From Bacteroidota bacterium (GTDB lineage: Bacteria; Bacteroidota; Rhodothermia; Rhodothermales; UBA10348): DNA of 64,000 bases. This document shows, in pieces, positions 14,463 through 22,480 of this stretch (its first letter is position 1; every line of letters begins with the position of its first letter). The notes beneath the pieces were generated by a model. The model did no database searches, was not told the DNA's origin, and saw only the letters and a program-made list of their open reading frames with translations. The translations under genes were made by a program, and so were the position numbers. Location of the stretch: positions 1 to 64,000 of the forward strand of contig JAJCYR010000006.1 of assembly GCA_029262775.1 (NCBI GenBank). Reading direction: 5' to 3'.

Positions 14463-16162
14463 TATCCGAAGTACTCCGAAAAGGCGGCCGATTGGTCGCT
14501 CGTTCCAATCATGACCAACTCTGAATCGGGTACGAGCGCTGTATCGCCACGTGGTGCGGTCTGCGTTACGCCGCCCGATTTTATGGCAATGACGTTGAGT
14601 CCTGTCCGGGCTCCAATCCCGCTTTCCGCCAGCGTTTTGCCCTGGAGACTCCGAGGTGTCGGGCGGCCTATGAGGTCCACTCCTTCACCGAGCACAATCA
14701 GGTCCCTACCGCTCAGAATGGACATGATGACGTCGAGTCCCAGCGTGGCATAGCTCAATACGAAGTCAGCTCCTGCACGGTAAATGGCATCCAGATTACG
14801 TTCATGCGTAATGCGACTCACAATGCGCAGTTCAGGATTCAGGCGGCGACAATAGGATGCCAGGTAAACGTTGATAGCGTCTTCGTTGGTCGTCAGAAGA
14901 ACAGACGGCGCTTCCGAAATACCTGCCTCCTGGAGGAGATCGTAGTCCGATGCATCGCCATGAAAAACCCTGTCACATGTATTGCGAAGCAGGTGACACC
15001 GACGCGCGTCGCGTTCAACAAGGTGGACGCACACGCCTTTTGCCTTGAGGGCACGGGCGGCGGCTGCGCCCACCGTGCCTCCTCCGATGAGAAGCACTGC
15101 ATTCGGGTTGACGTCATAGATGGTCAGCATGTCATCGAGTTCGGACAACTGGTCCTCCGTTCCGACCACGACCAGTACGTGGTGACCGGACAGCTTCTTG
15201 TCAGGAAGTGCGGCTTCCAGACGTCCACGTTCCCACACGCCTACAATGCTGACCCCGGTCAGATTCCGCAGGTTGGTCTCGCGAATGGTCGTGTTGGCCA
15301 GTGGCGTGTTGTGAACAGGCAAATCGGCTATCCGGAGGTCCTCGTAAATTCCAATGGGATACAGCCCTGAGGATTGAGCGTTGATTCGGCTTGAGAGCTG
15401 CTCACCGAGCCACCGCTTGAGCGGCAGCACATGCGTGGCTCCGCTGAGCTGGAGGACGTCTATTGCATCGTCTTCGCTGGCAATGGCGGCGATGGGTATC
15501 TGCTCAGCGACTTCGCGCGCCGTAAGCGTGATGTTGGTGTTCACCATGTCGCTTCGCCCGGCAACCAACAGGCGAGCGCTCTCGATCCTGAGTCGAACGT
15601 AGGTTTCCTTGTTGTCTATTTCTCCAACAGCCACCGAAACGCCTTCTCCGAACCATTCCGATGCCACGGCCGCGCTTTCCTCAACAATCACGTAGGGAAT
15701 GCCCTCCCGGGCCAATCGGCTTGTCAGGACGTCTGTCATGGCATCACGGGAGGTCAGGATGACGTGGCCCGTCGTACGCTGCGGCAACTCACGCGGCGCA
15801 CGCGATTGGATCTGAGCCTCGAGCCACGGTGCATAGAAGAACCGGATGAAAGCAAATGGAAGTACGATCAGCAGCATCATGATGCCCGTAACGAGCACGA
15901 TGACGCTGAACAGTCTGCCGATGTCCGACTCGAACGTGATATCGCCAAACCCCAGCGTACTCATGACGGTCATGGTCCAGTACAGACCGGTGATCCACGA
16001 ATGCTCATGGCCTTCCACCTGAACCATGATGACGTGAAACAACACGGTAAAGAGTGCAATGACGAGGATCAGTGCCAGGACGTATTTGAACAGCAGACGC
16101 AGATTCTGGCGCATTTCCACATCATGCAGAAAGTAGGATAATTGCGTGCTGATAGTCTTCAT
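14462..16162 (-). CDS. potassium channel with tandem RCK (TrkA-N/TrkA-C) domains
   Basis: A 566-residue Kch/MthK-like channel. Two membrane helices flank a pore loop with selectivity filter TLGFGD (residues 69-74). Then come a TrkA-N-like NAD-binding domain (HVILTSRDAMTDVLTSRL), a TrkA-C-type segment, a second TrkA-N with a full glycine motif (VLLIGGGTVGAAAARAL) and a final TrkA-C. GFGD in place of GYGD still fits K+ selectivity. Gating by nucleotide, Ca2+ or similar ligands is expected from the family. The upstream 134-bp spacer is shared with the divergent ABC permease gene. Confidence 0.88.
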   Translation of the reverse strand: MKTISTQLSYFLHDVEMRQNLRLLFKYVLALILVIALFTVLFHVIMVQVEGHEHSWITGLYWTMTVMSTLGFGDITFESDIGRLFSVIVLVTGIMMLLIVLPFAFIRFFYAPWLEAQIQSRAPRELPQRTTGHVILTSRDAMTDVLTSRLAREGIPYVIVEESAAVASEWFGEGVSVAVGEIDNKETYVRLRIESARLLVAGRSDMVNTNITLTAREVAEQIPIAAIASEDDAIDVLQLSGATHVLPLKRWLGEQLSSRINAQSSGLYPIGIYEDLRIADLPVHNTPLANTTIRETNLRNLTGVSIVGVWERGRLEAALPDKKLSGHHVLVVVGTEDQLSELDDMLTIYDVNPNAVLLIGGGTVGAAAARALKAKGVCVHLVERDARRCHLLRNTCDRVFHGDASDYDLLQEAGISEAPSVLLTTNEDAINVYLASYCRRLNPELRIVSRITHERNLDAIYRAGADFVLSYATLGLDVIMSILSGRDLIVLGEGVDLIGRPTPRSLQGKTLAESGIGARTGLNVIAIKSGGVTQTAPRGDTALVPDSELVMIGTSDQSAAFSEYFG

Positions 16163-16296
16163 GTATGCGGTTCCGTGAAGCGATTGGCCAATATACCGGA
16201 GGGCTTCCAGACCGACCGCATGTGCGCGAGGAGTCCGTGTAACATTCCGACCCTCGTCTGCGTCGAGGTCTTCATGTTTACATTACGCGAAATTCC

Positions 16297-18717
16297 ATGA
16301 TATCGAACTACATCCGCATTGCACTGCGGAATATGGTCCGTCAGAAAGGCTATTCTTTCATCAACATTTTCGGCCTGGCGACCGGAATGGCCGCGTTTGT
16401 CCTGATTGCCCTCTTTGTGGTCGCCGAACTTGGCATGGACCAGCATTACCCGGGCGTCGAGCGGACCTTCCAGGTACAACTCGATGCCACTGTCGGCGAG
16501 CAGACCGTACACACGGCCAGTTCACCCGCCGTCATGGCGCCTACCTTCCGGGATGAATTTCCTGAAATTGAGACGGCGGTCCGTGTCAACACATGGACTG
16601 GGTCCCTGGTTACGACGGGCGATGTATCGTTCATTGAACCCGAGATCCACTTCGCCGACTCGACTGTATTCGACATCTTTGCCATCGACCTGGTTCGGGG
16701 GGATGCGTCGGCCGCGCTCGTGAATCCCTACTCCATCATTCTGTCCGAAGAATCGGCCCGGAAGTATTTCGGCGATCAGGATCCAATTGGGCAGGTGATA
16801 CGGATTAATGACGCCAACGACTACGTGGTGACCGGCGTTTTTCAGCGGGATGCGCGGAATGCGCATTTCGACCCGGTCATGGTCGCTTCATTCCACAGCC
16901 TGACAAGGGCCGAGAACACTCAGTGGCTGGACAACTCCTTCCAGACCTATCTTAAATTCAGAGACGCCGCCAGCGTGCCTGCTTTCCAGGCCAAGATGCC
17001 GGCCACCGTCCGCAAGTTCGTGGCCGAGGGGGTGCAGGAATTCATGGGTATCAGTTATGATGACGCACTGGCCTCCGGCTTCCGGTATGACTGGATTCTG
17101 CAGCCGGTCTCGGACATTTATCTGCACAGCGAGGCCGAAGATCAGATTGGCCGGACGAGCGATGCCCGGTATGTGTATATCCTCGGCGCGATTGCGACGT
17201 TCATTCTGTTGATCGCGTGTATCAACTTCATGAATCTGGCCACCGCCCGGGCGGCGGGGCGTGCCCGGGAAGTCGGTCTCCGAAAAGTGATGGGAAGTGA
17301 CCGCCGGCAACTCATGCGGCAGTTTCTTGGAGAATCGACCATGACGGCGCTGATGGGCATGCTGTTGGCACTCGGGATGGTGGCCGTCGCAATTCCTTTT
17401 TTCAATGACCTGGCACAGGTTGATCTTCACTTCGAGTGGTGGTTGCTGGCTCTGATGGCCGGTACGGTGATCATTACGGGCCTGGTGGCAGGGTCCTATC
17501 CGGCGTTTGTGCTGTCGTCATTCCAGCCTGCCGCTGTACTCAAAGGCAGTGTCGCGGGGGGCGGCCGCGGGGGCGTACGGTTGCGAGCCGCCCTGGTCGT
17601 GTTCCAGTTTGCCATCTCCATTACACTCGTTGTCAGCACGCTCGTGGTATACCGGCAGGTGGATTTCATCCAGAACCGCGAACTCGGCTTTTCAGCAGAG
17701 CAGCTCGTCGTGCTTCCCCAGCGCACGCAGGGTGGTATAGACCGATTCGAGTCCTTCCGATCGACCGTGCTGGCGGACCCCTCGGTCGTGAATGCTGCGA
17801 AATCGTCCATCATGCCGGGACAGCATCATATTCACCAGACCACCGGGTTCAAGCTGGAGGGTATGTCGCCGAATGAGATGCTGATTTCCATGACCGGCAA
17901 CGTGTCATTCGACTACGTGGAGACCATGGGACTCGCGCTCGTGGCGGGAAGGGATTTTGACCCGGCTCGCCCGGCAGATTCCACGGCCTGGGTCATCAAC
18001 GAAGAGGCGGCGCGGCGCATGGGATATGGGCCGGAGGAAATCATCGGGAAGCATCTCTCGCAGCCCGACCCGGACACCGATGAGCTCGACGGAGGTCCCA
18101 TTCTTGGCGTGGTCAGAGATGCCAATTACGAGTCGTTGCACATGCCTGTTCGGCCCCTTGTGCTTTCGGGGCAGGGCTGGAGCCGGTACGTTCCGGTGCG
18201 CGTGGTGGCCGGGGACATGGATCGCGTTTTGCCAGTGCTGCGCGAGGCGTACGCGAGCCTCGAGCCGGATTTCCCGTTTGACTATTACTTCGCTGACGAG
18301 GACTTCATGTCGCTTCACGCCCAGGAAGCGCGTCTGGGATCGATCTATACGACATTTTCCGTACTGGCCATTCTGATTGCCTGCTTGGGATTGTTCGGGT
18401 TGGCGTCCTTTGTCACCGTGCAGCGAACGAAGGAAATCGGGGTCCGAAAAGTGCTCGGCGCATCGGTTCCGAGCGTCGTGGCATTGTTATCGCGGGAATT
18501 TACGCTGCTCGTGGGTCTGGCGGCGGTGGTGGCTTTTCCTGTGGCCTGGTTCATGATGAACCGGTGGCTCGGTGGGTTTGCCTACCGGACGGAGCTCTCC
18601 TGGTGGATTTTTGCCGTTGCGGGTCTGTTGTCCATCATAATTGCCTGGGCGACGGTCGGTTACCAGGCCATTAAAGCCGCGCGATTGAATCCGGCCGAGG
18701 CCATCCGGCACGAGTAA
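16297..18717 (+). CDS. ABC transporter permease, MacB/FtsX family, with two FtsX modules
   Basis: An 806-residue protein common in Bacteroidota: an N-terminal helix (about 20-42), a large MacB periplasmic domain, three helices of the first FtsX domain (about 285-420), a second periplasmic domain and a final FtsX domain ending in the usual AIRHE tail. The LRKVMGSDRRQLMRQF and VRKVLGASVPSVVALL segments are the coupling motifs that contact an ATPase. No ATP-binding subunit is encoded nearby, so it must pair with one made elsewhere. Export of peptides, lipoproteins or drugs, or mechanotransmission, is possible. Confidence 0.85.
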   Translation: MISNYIRIALRNMVRQKGYSFINIFGLATGMAAFVLIALFVVAELGMDQHYPGVERTFQVQLDATVGEQTVHTASSPAVMAPTFRDEFPEIETAVRVNTWTGSLVTTGDVSFIEPEIHFADSTVFDIFAIDLVRGDASAALVNPYSIILSEESARKYFGDQDPIGQVIRINDANDYVVTGVFQRDARNAHFDPVMVASFHSLTRAENTQWLDNSFQTYLKFRDAASVPAFQAKMPATVRKFVAEGVQEFMGISYDDALASGFRYDWILQPVSDIYLHSEAEDQIGRTSDARYVYILGAIATFILLIACINFMNLATARAAGRAREVGLRKVMGSDRRQLMRQFLGESTMTALMGMLLALGMVAVAIPFFNDLAQVDLHFEWWLLALMAGTVIITGLVAGSYPAFVLSSFQPAAVLKGSVAGGGRGGVRLRAALVVFQFAISITLVVSTLVVYRQVDFIQNRELGFSAEQLVVLPQRTQGGIDRFESFRSTVLADPSVVNAAKSSIMPGQHHIHQTTGFKLEGMSPNEMLISMTGNVSFDYVETMGLALVAGRDFDPARPADSTAWVINEEAARRMGYGPEEIIGKHLSQPDPDTDELDGGPILGVVRDANYESLHMPVRPLVLSGQGWSRYVPVRVVAGDMDRVLPVLREAYASLEPDFPFDYYFADEDFMSLHAQEARLGSIYTTFSVLAILIACLGLFGLASFVTVQRTKEIGVRKVLGASVPSVVALLSREFTLLVGLAAVVAFPVAWFMMNRWLGGFAYRTELSWWIFAVAGLLSIIIAWATVGYQAIKAARLNPAEAIRHE

Positions 18718-18753
18718 GCCATCAGGCACGAGTAAGCCATGAGGTACGAGTAC
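18700..18753 (+). repeat. 18-bp tandem triplication over the stop codon
   Basis: Three consecutive 18-mers (18700-18717, 18718-18735, 18736-18753) of the form GCCATC(C/A)GGCACGAGTAA. The first ends in the permease stop codon, the second repeats it, and the third is diverged (TAC instead of TAA). Confidence 0.9.
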
Positions 18754-18756
18754 CAT

Positions 18757-18798
18757 GCAAAAGAGGGGCGGCGCCTTTCGGCGCCGCCCCTCTTTTGC
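18757..18798. terminator. strong bidirectional intrinsic terminator
   Basis: A perfect 19-bp stem (18757-18775 with 18780-18798) closes on a TTTC loop. The stem base has an A-run on the left and a T-run on the right (GCAAAAGAGGGG and CCCCTCTTTTGC). It lies between the convergent ABC permease and secreted-protein genes and can terminate both. Confidence 0.92.
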
Positions 18799-18825
18799 AA
18801 ACTCGCTTTGTCCGGGGTGAGCGGA

Positions 18826-19299
18826 TCAGTTGTTGGTGATGGTGTAGGTCACTGTGCGGGTGTATCCGTCGGGATCGACATCGACCGTGGCGACGGCTTC
18901 GTAGGAAAGGACAAGACCCTGTCCGCGGACCTGCTCAATGTTTGACACGAGATCAACGGCTTTCTTCGAGAGTGCCTTCTTGCCCGCCGAGTCGGCGCCT
19001 TTGGGTGCGGACATCGTGACGTTCAGCGTGAGGCCCTTTGGCATTTTCGTGTCGAGCTCAGCCGTAATTTTCTTGTCCGTACCGTTGGTGGTCACGGCGT
19101 AGGAGCCGGAAGCTGTTGCAGCATCGGGAGCCTGACCGGCTGTGGCCGAAGCGATGGTCATGCTGATGTCGCCCGACACGGAGATGACCGAGATTTCAGA
19201 GACGTTGACACTGACCTGGTGTGTTGCCTTGTTCGACTGGGCAAAGACGGTCGATGCGGAGAGAAAAATGGCGAGAGTGAGCGTAAAGAGATTCTTCAT
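18826..19299 (-). CDS. secreted protein of unknown function
   Basis: A 157-residue protein with a clear signal peptide (MKNLFTLTLAIFLSASTVFA, cleavage before QS) and a Thr/Ser/Val-rich, probably all-beta mature part. Strands such as HQVSVNVSEISVISVSGDISM and the ending TRTVTYTITNN resemble small Ig-like or coat-type secreted domains, but I recognise no family. ATG 19299 is chosen for the signal peptide; upstream residues in the frame are not coding. The 215-bp gap to the divergent FGE-like gene holds no clear element except a short hairpin near 19420. Confidence 0.75.
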   Translation of the reverse strand: MKNLFTLTLAIFLSASTVFAQSNKATHQVSVNVSEISVISVSGDISMTIASATAGQAPDAATASGSYAVTTNGTDKKITAELDTKMPKGLTLNVTMSAPKGADSAGKKALSKKAVDLVSNIEQVRGQGLVLSYEAVATVDVDPDGYTRTVTYTITNN

Positions 19300-19514
19300 T
19301 GGTAGTAGGGGTTGGATTTGTTGATGTACAACTGATACCAGTACAATCCGTGTGCCAATGAGCAAAAGCCCCTTTTTCCGTCATCTGAGGCGCATGGGGG
19401 TCCCGTCTGTGTATTGCTGGCGAAACACCAGCGCGATGCTACCAAACCATGGCAACCTCGGCTACGATAGCGTGTCTATGCCGTAGTGTTTCTTGACTTC
19501 ACATCTCAACGTGT

Positions 19515-20279
19515 ATGCATTTGATCAGGAATCGACACTGCACAGTGGTTCTGTGGGCGGTGGCCGTGGTGGTGGGCGCGGGCTGCGCATCGACCCATAT
19601 TCCAGAGGCACCGGGACTGGAATGGGTGGCCGTGGAAGGCGGTCAGTTCACCATGGGAGATGTCTGGACAGGGATGGATCCGGATGCAACGCCTGTGCAC
19701 CTCGTCCAGATCGATGATTTGTGGGTGTCCCGATACGAAACGACGTGGGATCAGTATGACTGGTACACGTCGGTCACCGGAGTGCCCCGGCATATGCCCA
19801 AGATGGAGGATCGGGGAATGCGGGCGGTCCACAGCGTCACGTGGGCCGAGGCCGTTGCATTCTGCGCGTACGTGGGGGGACGGCTTCCAACGGAGCCCGA
19901 ATGGGAGTTCCTGGCGGCTGGGGGCGTGCGCAAGGAGCGCTATCCGGGGACGAACATTCCGGACGACGCTGGAGACTACGTGCGTTCCCACGACAGTAGT
20001 ATTGCCGAGTCGTTCTTCGTGGGCAGCAAGAAGCCGAATGCGTTTGGCCTGTACGATATGGGTGGAAACGTGGCAGAGTGGATCGCCGATTATTATCCAA
20101 AATACCCGCAGCCGGGTATTGAACCGGAGTGGTTCGACCTGGAAAATTTCGACATGCGCATTCTGCGCGGAGGGAGCTATGCCCAAAACACGCCTGCAGC
20201 GCGCACGGCCAAACGGGCCGGCACGCTGCAGGACGTGCGATCAGAAATGAACGGGTTTCGCTGTGTCAGGGACCGGTGA
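19515..20279 (+). CDS. lipoprotein with formylglycine-generating-enzyme-like (SUMF1/FGE-sulfatase) domain
   Basis: A 254-residue protein with an N-terminal lipid-attachment signal (VVVGAGCAS, Cys near 24) and an FGE-like C-type-lectin fold. Recognisable segments are FTMGDVWTG, ETTWDQYDWY, PVHSVTW-type AVHSVTWAEAVAFCAYVGGRLPTEPEWE, GLYDMGGNVAEW, RGGSY and GFRCVRD. The paired cysteines that make true sulfatase-activating enzymes are not evident, so it is better read as a GldK/SumF-like structural or binding lipoprotein. It converges on the AhpD-like gene. Confidence 0.85.
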   Translation: MHLIRNRHCTVVLWAVAVVVGAGCASTHIPEAPGLEWVAVEGGQFTMGDVWTGMDPDATPVHLVQIDDLWVSRYETTWDQYDWYTSVTGVPRHMPKMEDRGMRAVHSVTWAEAVAFCAYVGGRLPTEPEWEFLAAGGVRKERYPGTNIPDDAGDYVRSHDSSIAESFFVGSKKPNAFGLYDMGGNVAEWIADYYPKYPQPGIEPEWFDLENFDMRILRGGSYAQNTPAARTAKRAGTLQDVRSEMNGFRCVRDR

Positions 20280-20309
20280 GCCCTGCCCCTTACACCCGCG
20301 GCCAGTGCT

Positions 20310-20864
20310 TCAGACGAGTTCGTAGTCGCCCGCGGGTTCGACTACCGGAAAATCGATAGGTGTGTCCGTCAGGTGGTTCAGGTAATTGGTGAACGTCTTG
20401 ATGGCCACGAGTCCAAGTAGTTCCACGAGCGCGGCGTTGGGGTACCCGGCGTCAAAGAATGCATCGACCAGATGCTCGTCGGGGAGGCCGCGTGTGTGCA
20501 CAATGGCCTGCGTCAGGCGCGAAAGTACCTGCAGCTTATTGTTGTCCGAGTTGCCGCGGCGCAGCTCCATGACCTCTGCGTCGGACTTGCCGGCCATTTT
20601 GAGGGCGCCGGTATGTGCCGACAGGCAGTATCCACAGCGGTTGGCTTCGGAGGCGGCCAGGTAAATGGTCTGGATTTCTTCGTTTGAGAAAACACCTTCC
20701 GCGATTTTGTCTGCGAAGAAGAGTTCACCTTCGAGGGCCTGGGGGGAATGGCCAGCAACGGCATAGATATTTGGGATCATGCCGTATTTTTTCTTCAAAT
20801 CGGCGAAGATGGCTTTTGATTTTTCAGGTGCGTTGTCGGGTGTAAGGACGTCAAGTCGCTTCAT
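20310..20864 (-). CDS. carboxymuconolactone decarboxylase/AhpD-like peroxidase
   Basis: A 184-residue all-helical protein with the redox motif C77-G-Y-C80-x3-H84 (ANRCGYCLSAHT), as in AhpD-type alkylhydroperoxidases, which reduce peroxides through a Cys pair. The upstream glutamate of the proton-relay (ASEAN) is present. ATG 20864 is chosen because MKRLDVLTPD starts the family region. It shares a 165-bp divergent spacer with the FtsX-type permease gene. Confidence 0.85.
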   Translation of the reverse strand: MKRLDVLTPDNAPEKSKAIFADLKKKYGMIPNIYAVAGHSPQALEGELFFADKIAEGVFSNEEIQTIYLAASEANRCGYCLSAHTGALKMAGKSDAEVMELRRGNSDNNKLQVLSRLTQAIVHTRGLPDEHLVDAFFDAGYPNAALVELLGLVAIKTFTNYLNHLTDTPIDFPVVEPAGDYELV

Positions 20865-21029
20865 AGTGGATTGTAAAGGTGTTGGTTTTGGGAAATAACT
20901 TGTTACAACAGCTATGTGTAGCACAGGGCCATTCCGTTACACAGGCAGTGATGACTGATGTGACAATGCACGATGGAGGCATGAAGATGGGCCGCAACTC
21001 TGATGAGTGCCGTATCGTAGCGCTCGACC

Positions 21030-22259
21030 ATGAGTATTCATTTTTCGTTGGCACGTACGGCGTTTGAAACGCTTCGATCGAACCCGATGCATACGTTCAT
21101 GTCCATTCTCGGACTGGTGATTGGTGTAGCGGCGCTCGTTGGCGTCCTTTCGCTTGCCGATGGCATGGAAGACTACGCCCGGGAGCAGATTGCCACGACC
21201 ACGGATTTGAACATGATATCGGTGACATCGGTCACGCGCGATGTCGTCGACGATGTGGCGGTGCCACGAAATGATGCGGTCCGACTCGGAACGGCCGACT
21301 GGCTCTCGCTGGCATCGCAGCTTGCTGGGCGCGCTCGGGTTGTGATGTCCGCGCGGCGCGGTGTACGGATTCTCTCAGAAGGGCGTGAAACAGCCGCGTT
21401 CATGACCGCTGCGACGCCGGAAATGGCCGGGTTGCTGCAGGGAGACATCTTGGCCGGGCGCTGGCCATCGCGCGAGGAAATGGCCCAAGGCGCTCCGGTT
21501 GCTGTTCTTGCTGAGCGCGTGGCTCGTCATCTGGTCGGTACGGACGGATCAGGTGGCGTTCAGGACCTGATCGGGAAGGAGGTGATGGTTGATTCGCTTC
21601 GCGTGGTAGTTCGGGCCATAGCCGATATTCCATCGGGTGCCCGGATGGGCGCGCTCGTTCCGTTTCATTTACCGGGTGCGGTTCTGGGTAGCGCGTACCC
21701 CACGATGGTGGCGGTGGCGGACCGGGTCGAGGAGGTGCCGTCCATGGTCGAGGAGATAGGCCGGTGGGCTGACGAGCGGTATGAACGAGGGCGAAATACG
21801 CTGACAATCGCCACGAACCGCGGCCGCGTGGAGCAGGCCGAAAAAGGGGTCCGTCTATTCAAGGTTATCATGGGATTGATCACGGGAATATCCGTAATCG
21901 TGGGCGGGGTGGGCATCATGAATGTACTGATGATGTCCGTCTCGGAGCGCACGCGCGAGATCGGTGTGCGCAAGGCCACGGGTGCACGCCGCCGTGATAT
22001 CGTTTTTCAGTTCATGGTCGAGGCCGTGGTCATATCTGCCGCCGGGAGTATGGTTGGGCTGCTGCTGGGGCTTGTGTCGGTGTACGGGATCACGCCCCTT
22101 ATCAGTGCTCTGACCGACGTACCCTTCCAAGCTGGATTTTCGTGGGGATCTTTCGGCGTCGTTGTGGCGGTGGCCGCGGCGACCGGTGTCGTATTCGGTA
22201 CCTATCCAGCGTGGCGCGCCTCGCGGCTCCGTCCGGTCGACGCCATTCGGCACGAATAG
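21030..22259 (+). CDS. ABC transporter permease, MacB/FtsX family
   Basis: A 409-residue single-module permease: one N-terminal helix (SILGLVIGVAALVGVLSLADGM), a MacB periplasmic domain, then three helices of the FtsX domain. The coupling segment is IGVRKATGARRRDIVFQF and the tail is YPAWRASRLRPVDAIRHE. It would work with a LolD/MacB-type ATPase, which is not next to it. No relation to the 806-residue permease beyond family membership is evident. Confidence 0.85.
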   Translation: MSIHFSLARTAFETLRSNPMHTFMSILGLVIGVAALVGVLSLADGMEDYAREQIATTTDLNMISVTSVTRDVVDDVAVPRNDAVRLGTADWLSLASQLAGRARVVMSARRGVRILSEGRETAAFMTAATPEMAGLLQGDILAGRWPSREEMAQGAPVAVLAERVARHLVGTDGSGGVQDLIGKEVMVDSLRVVVRAIADIPSGARMGALVPFHLPGAVLGSAYPTMVAVADRVEEVPSMVEEIGRWADERYERGRNTLTIATNRGRVEQAEKGVRLFKVIMGLITGISVIVGGVGIMNVLMMSVSERTREIGVRKATGARRRDIVFQFMVEAVVISAAGSMVGLLLGLVSVYGITPLISALTDVPFQAGFSWGSFGVVVAVAAATGVVFGTYPAWRASRLRPVDAIRHE

Positions 22260-22274
22260 GATTCTGGCGGCTGG

Positions 22275-22348
22275 TCGGGGTGGCGGGATTTGAACCCACG
22301 ACCTCGTCGTCCCGAACGACGCGCGCTACCGAGCTGCGCTACACCCCG
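22275..22348 (-). tRNA. tRNA-Pro (anticodon CGG)
   Basis: On the minus strand the acceptor CGGGGTG pairs with CACCCCG, followed by discriminator A. The D arm contains GCGCAGCTCGGTAGCGC, the anticodon loop is TTCGGGA (CGG), and the T arm contains GGTTCAAATCC. CCA is not encoded. Its 5' side is only 3 nt from a perfect 11-bp hairpin. Confidence 0.95.
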
Positions 22349-22351
22349 TTT

Positions 22352-22476
22352 TCGGCAGGCCGTTACGGCCTGCCGATCGAGCCATCTGAAATGCCAGCTT
22401 TTCCCGCAGGTTCCGGCCGGTCCGGGCCCGGTGGTGCCTGCCCGGACCGGCTCGCGCTGGCCGCCACGCCAGCGCG
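22352..22476. other. cluster of three perfect hairpins in the spacer before tRNA-Pro
   Basis: Three inverted repeats stand in a row: 22352-22362/22366-22376 (11 bp, loop 3), 22417-22427/22440-22450 (11 bp, loop 12) and 22453-22461/22468-22476 (9 bp, loop 6). They occupy most of the 132-bp spacer between the acyl-CoA ligase stop and the tRNA, both on the minus strand. None is followed by a clear U-run. They could be termination/processing structures or a structured RNA. Confidence 0.6.
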
Positions 22477-22480
22477 TCCC

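Noticed and set aside
18700-18753. CRISPR-like array
   Set aside because: Units are 18 bp with no spacers between them, so it is a simple tandem repeat. No cas genes or spaced repeats were seen anywhere in the window.
19405-19430. short GCTGG...CCAGC hairpin upstream of the FGE-like gene
   Set aside because: Only 5 bp of stem; expected by chance.
20865-21029. possible small gene in the divergent spacer before the FtsX-type permease (frame 20879-21067)
   Set aside because: It overlaps the permease start, has no signal or family features, and the spacer must hold two promoters.
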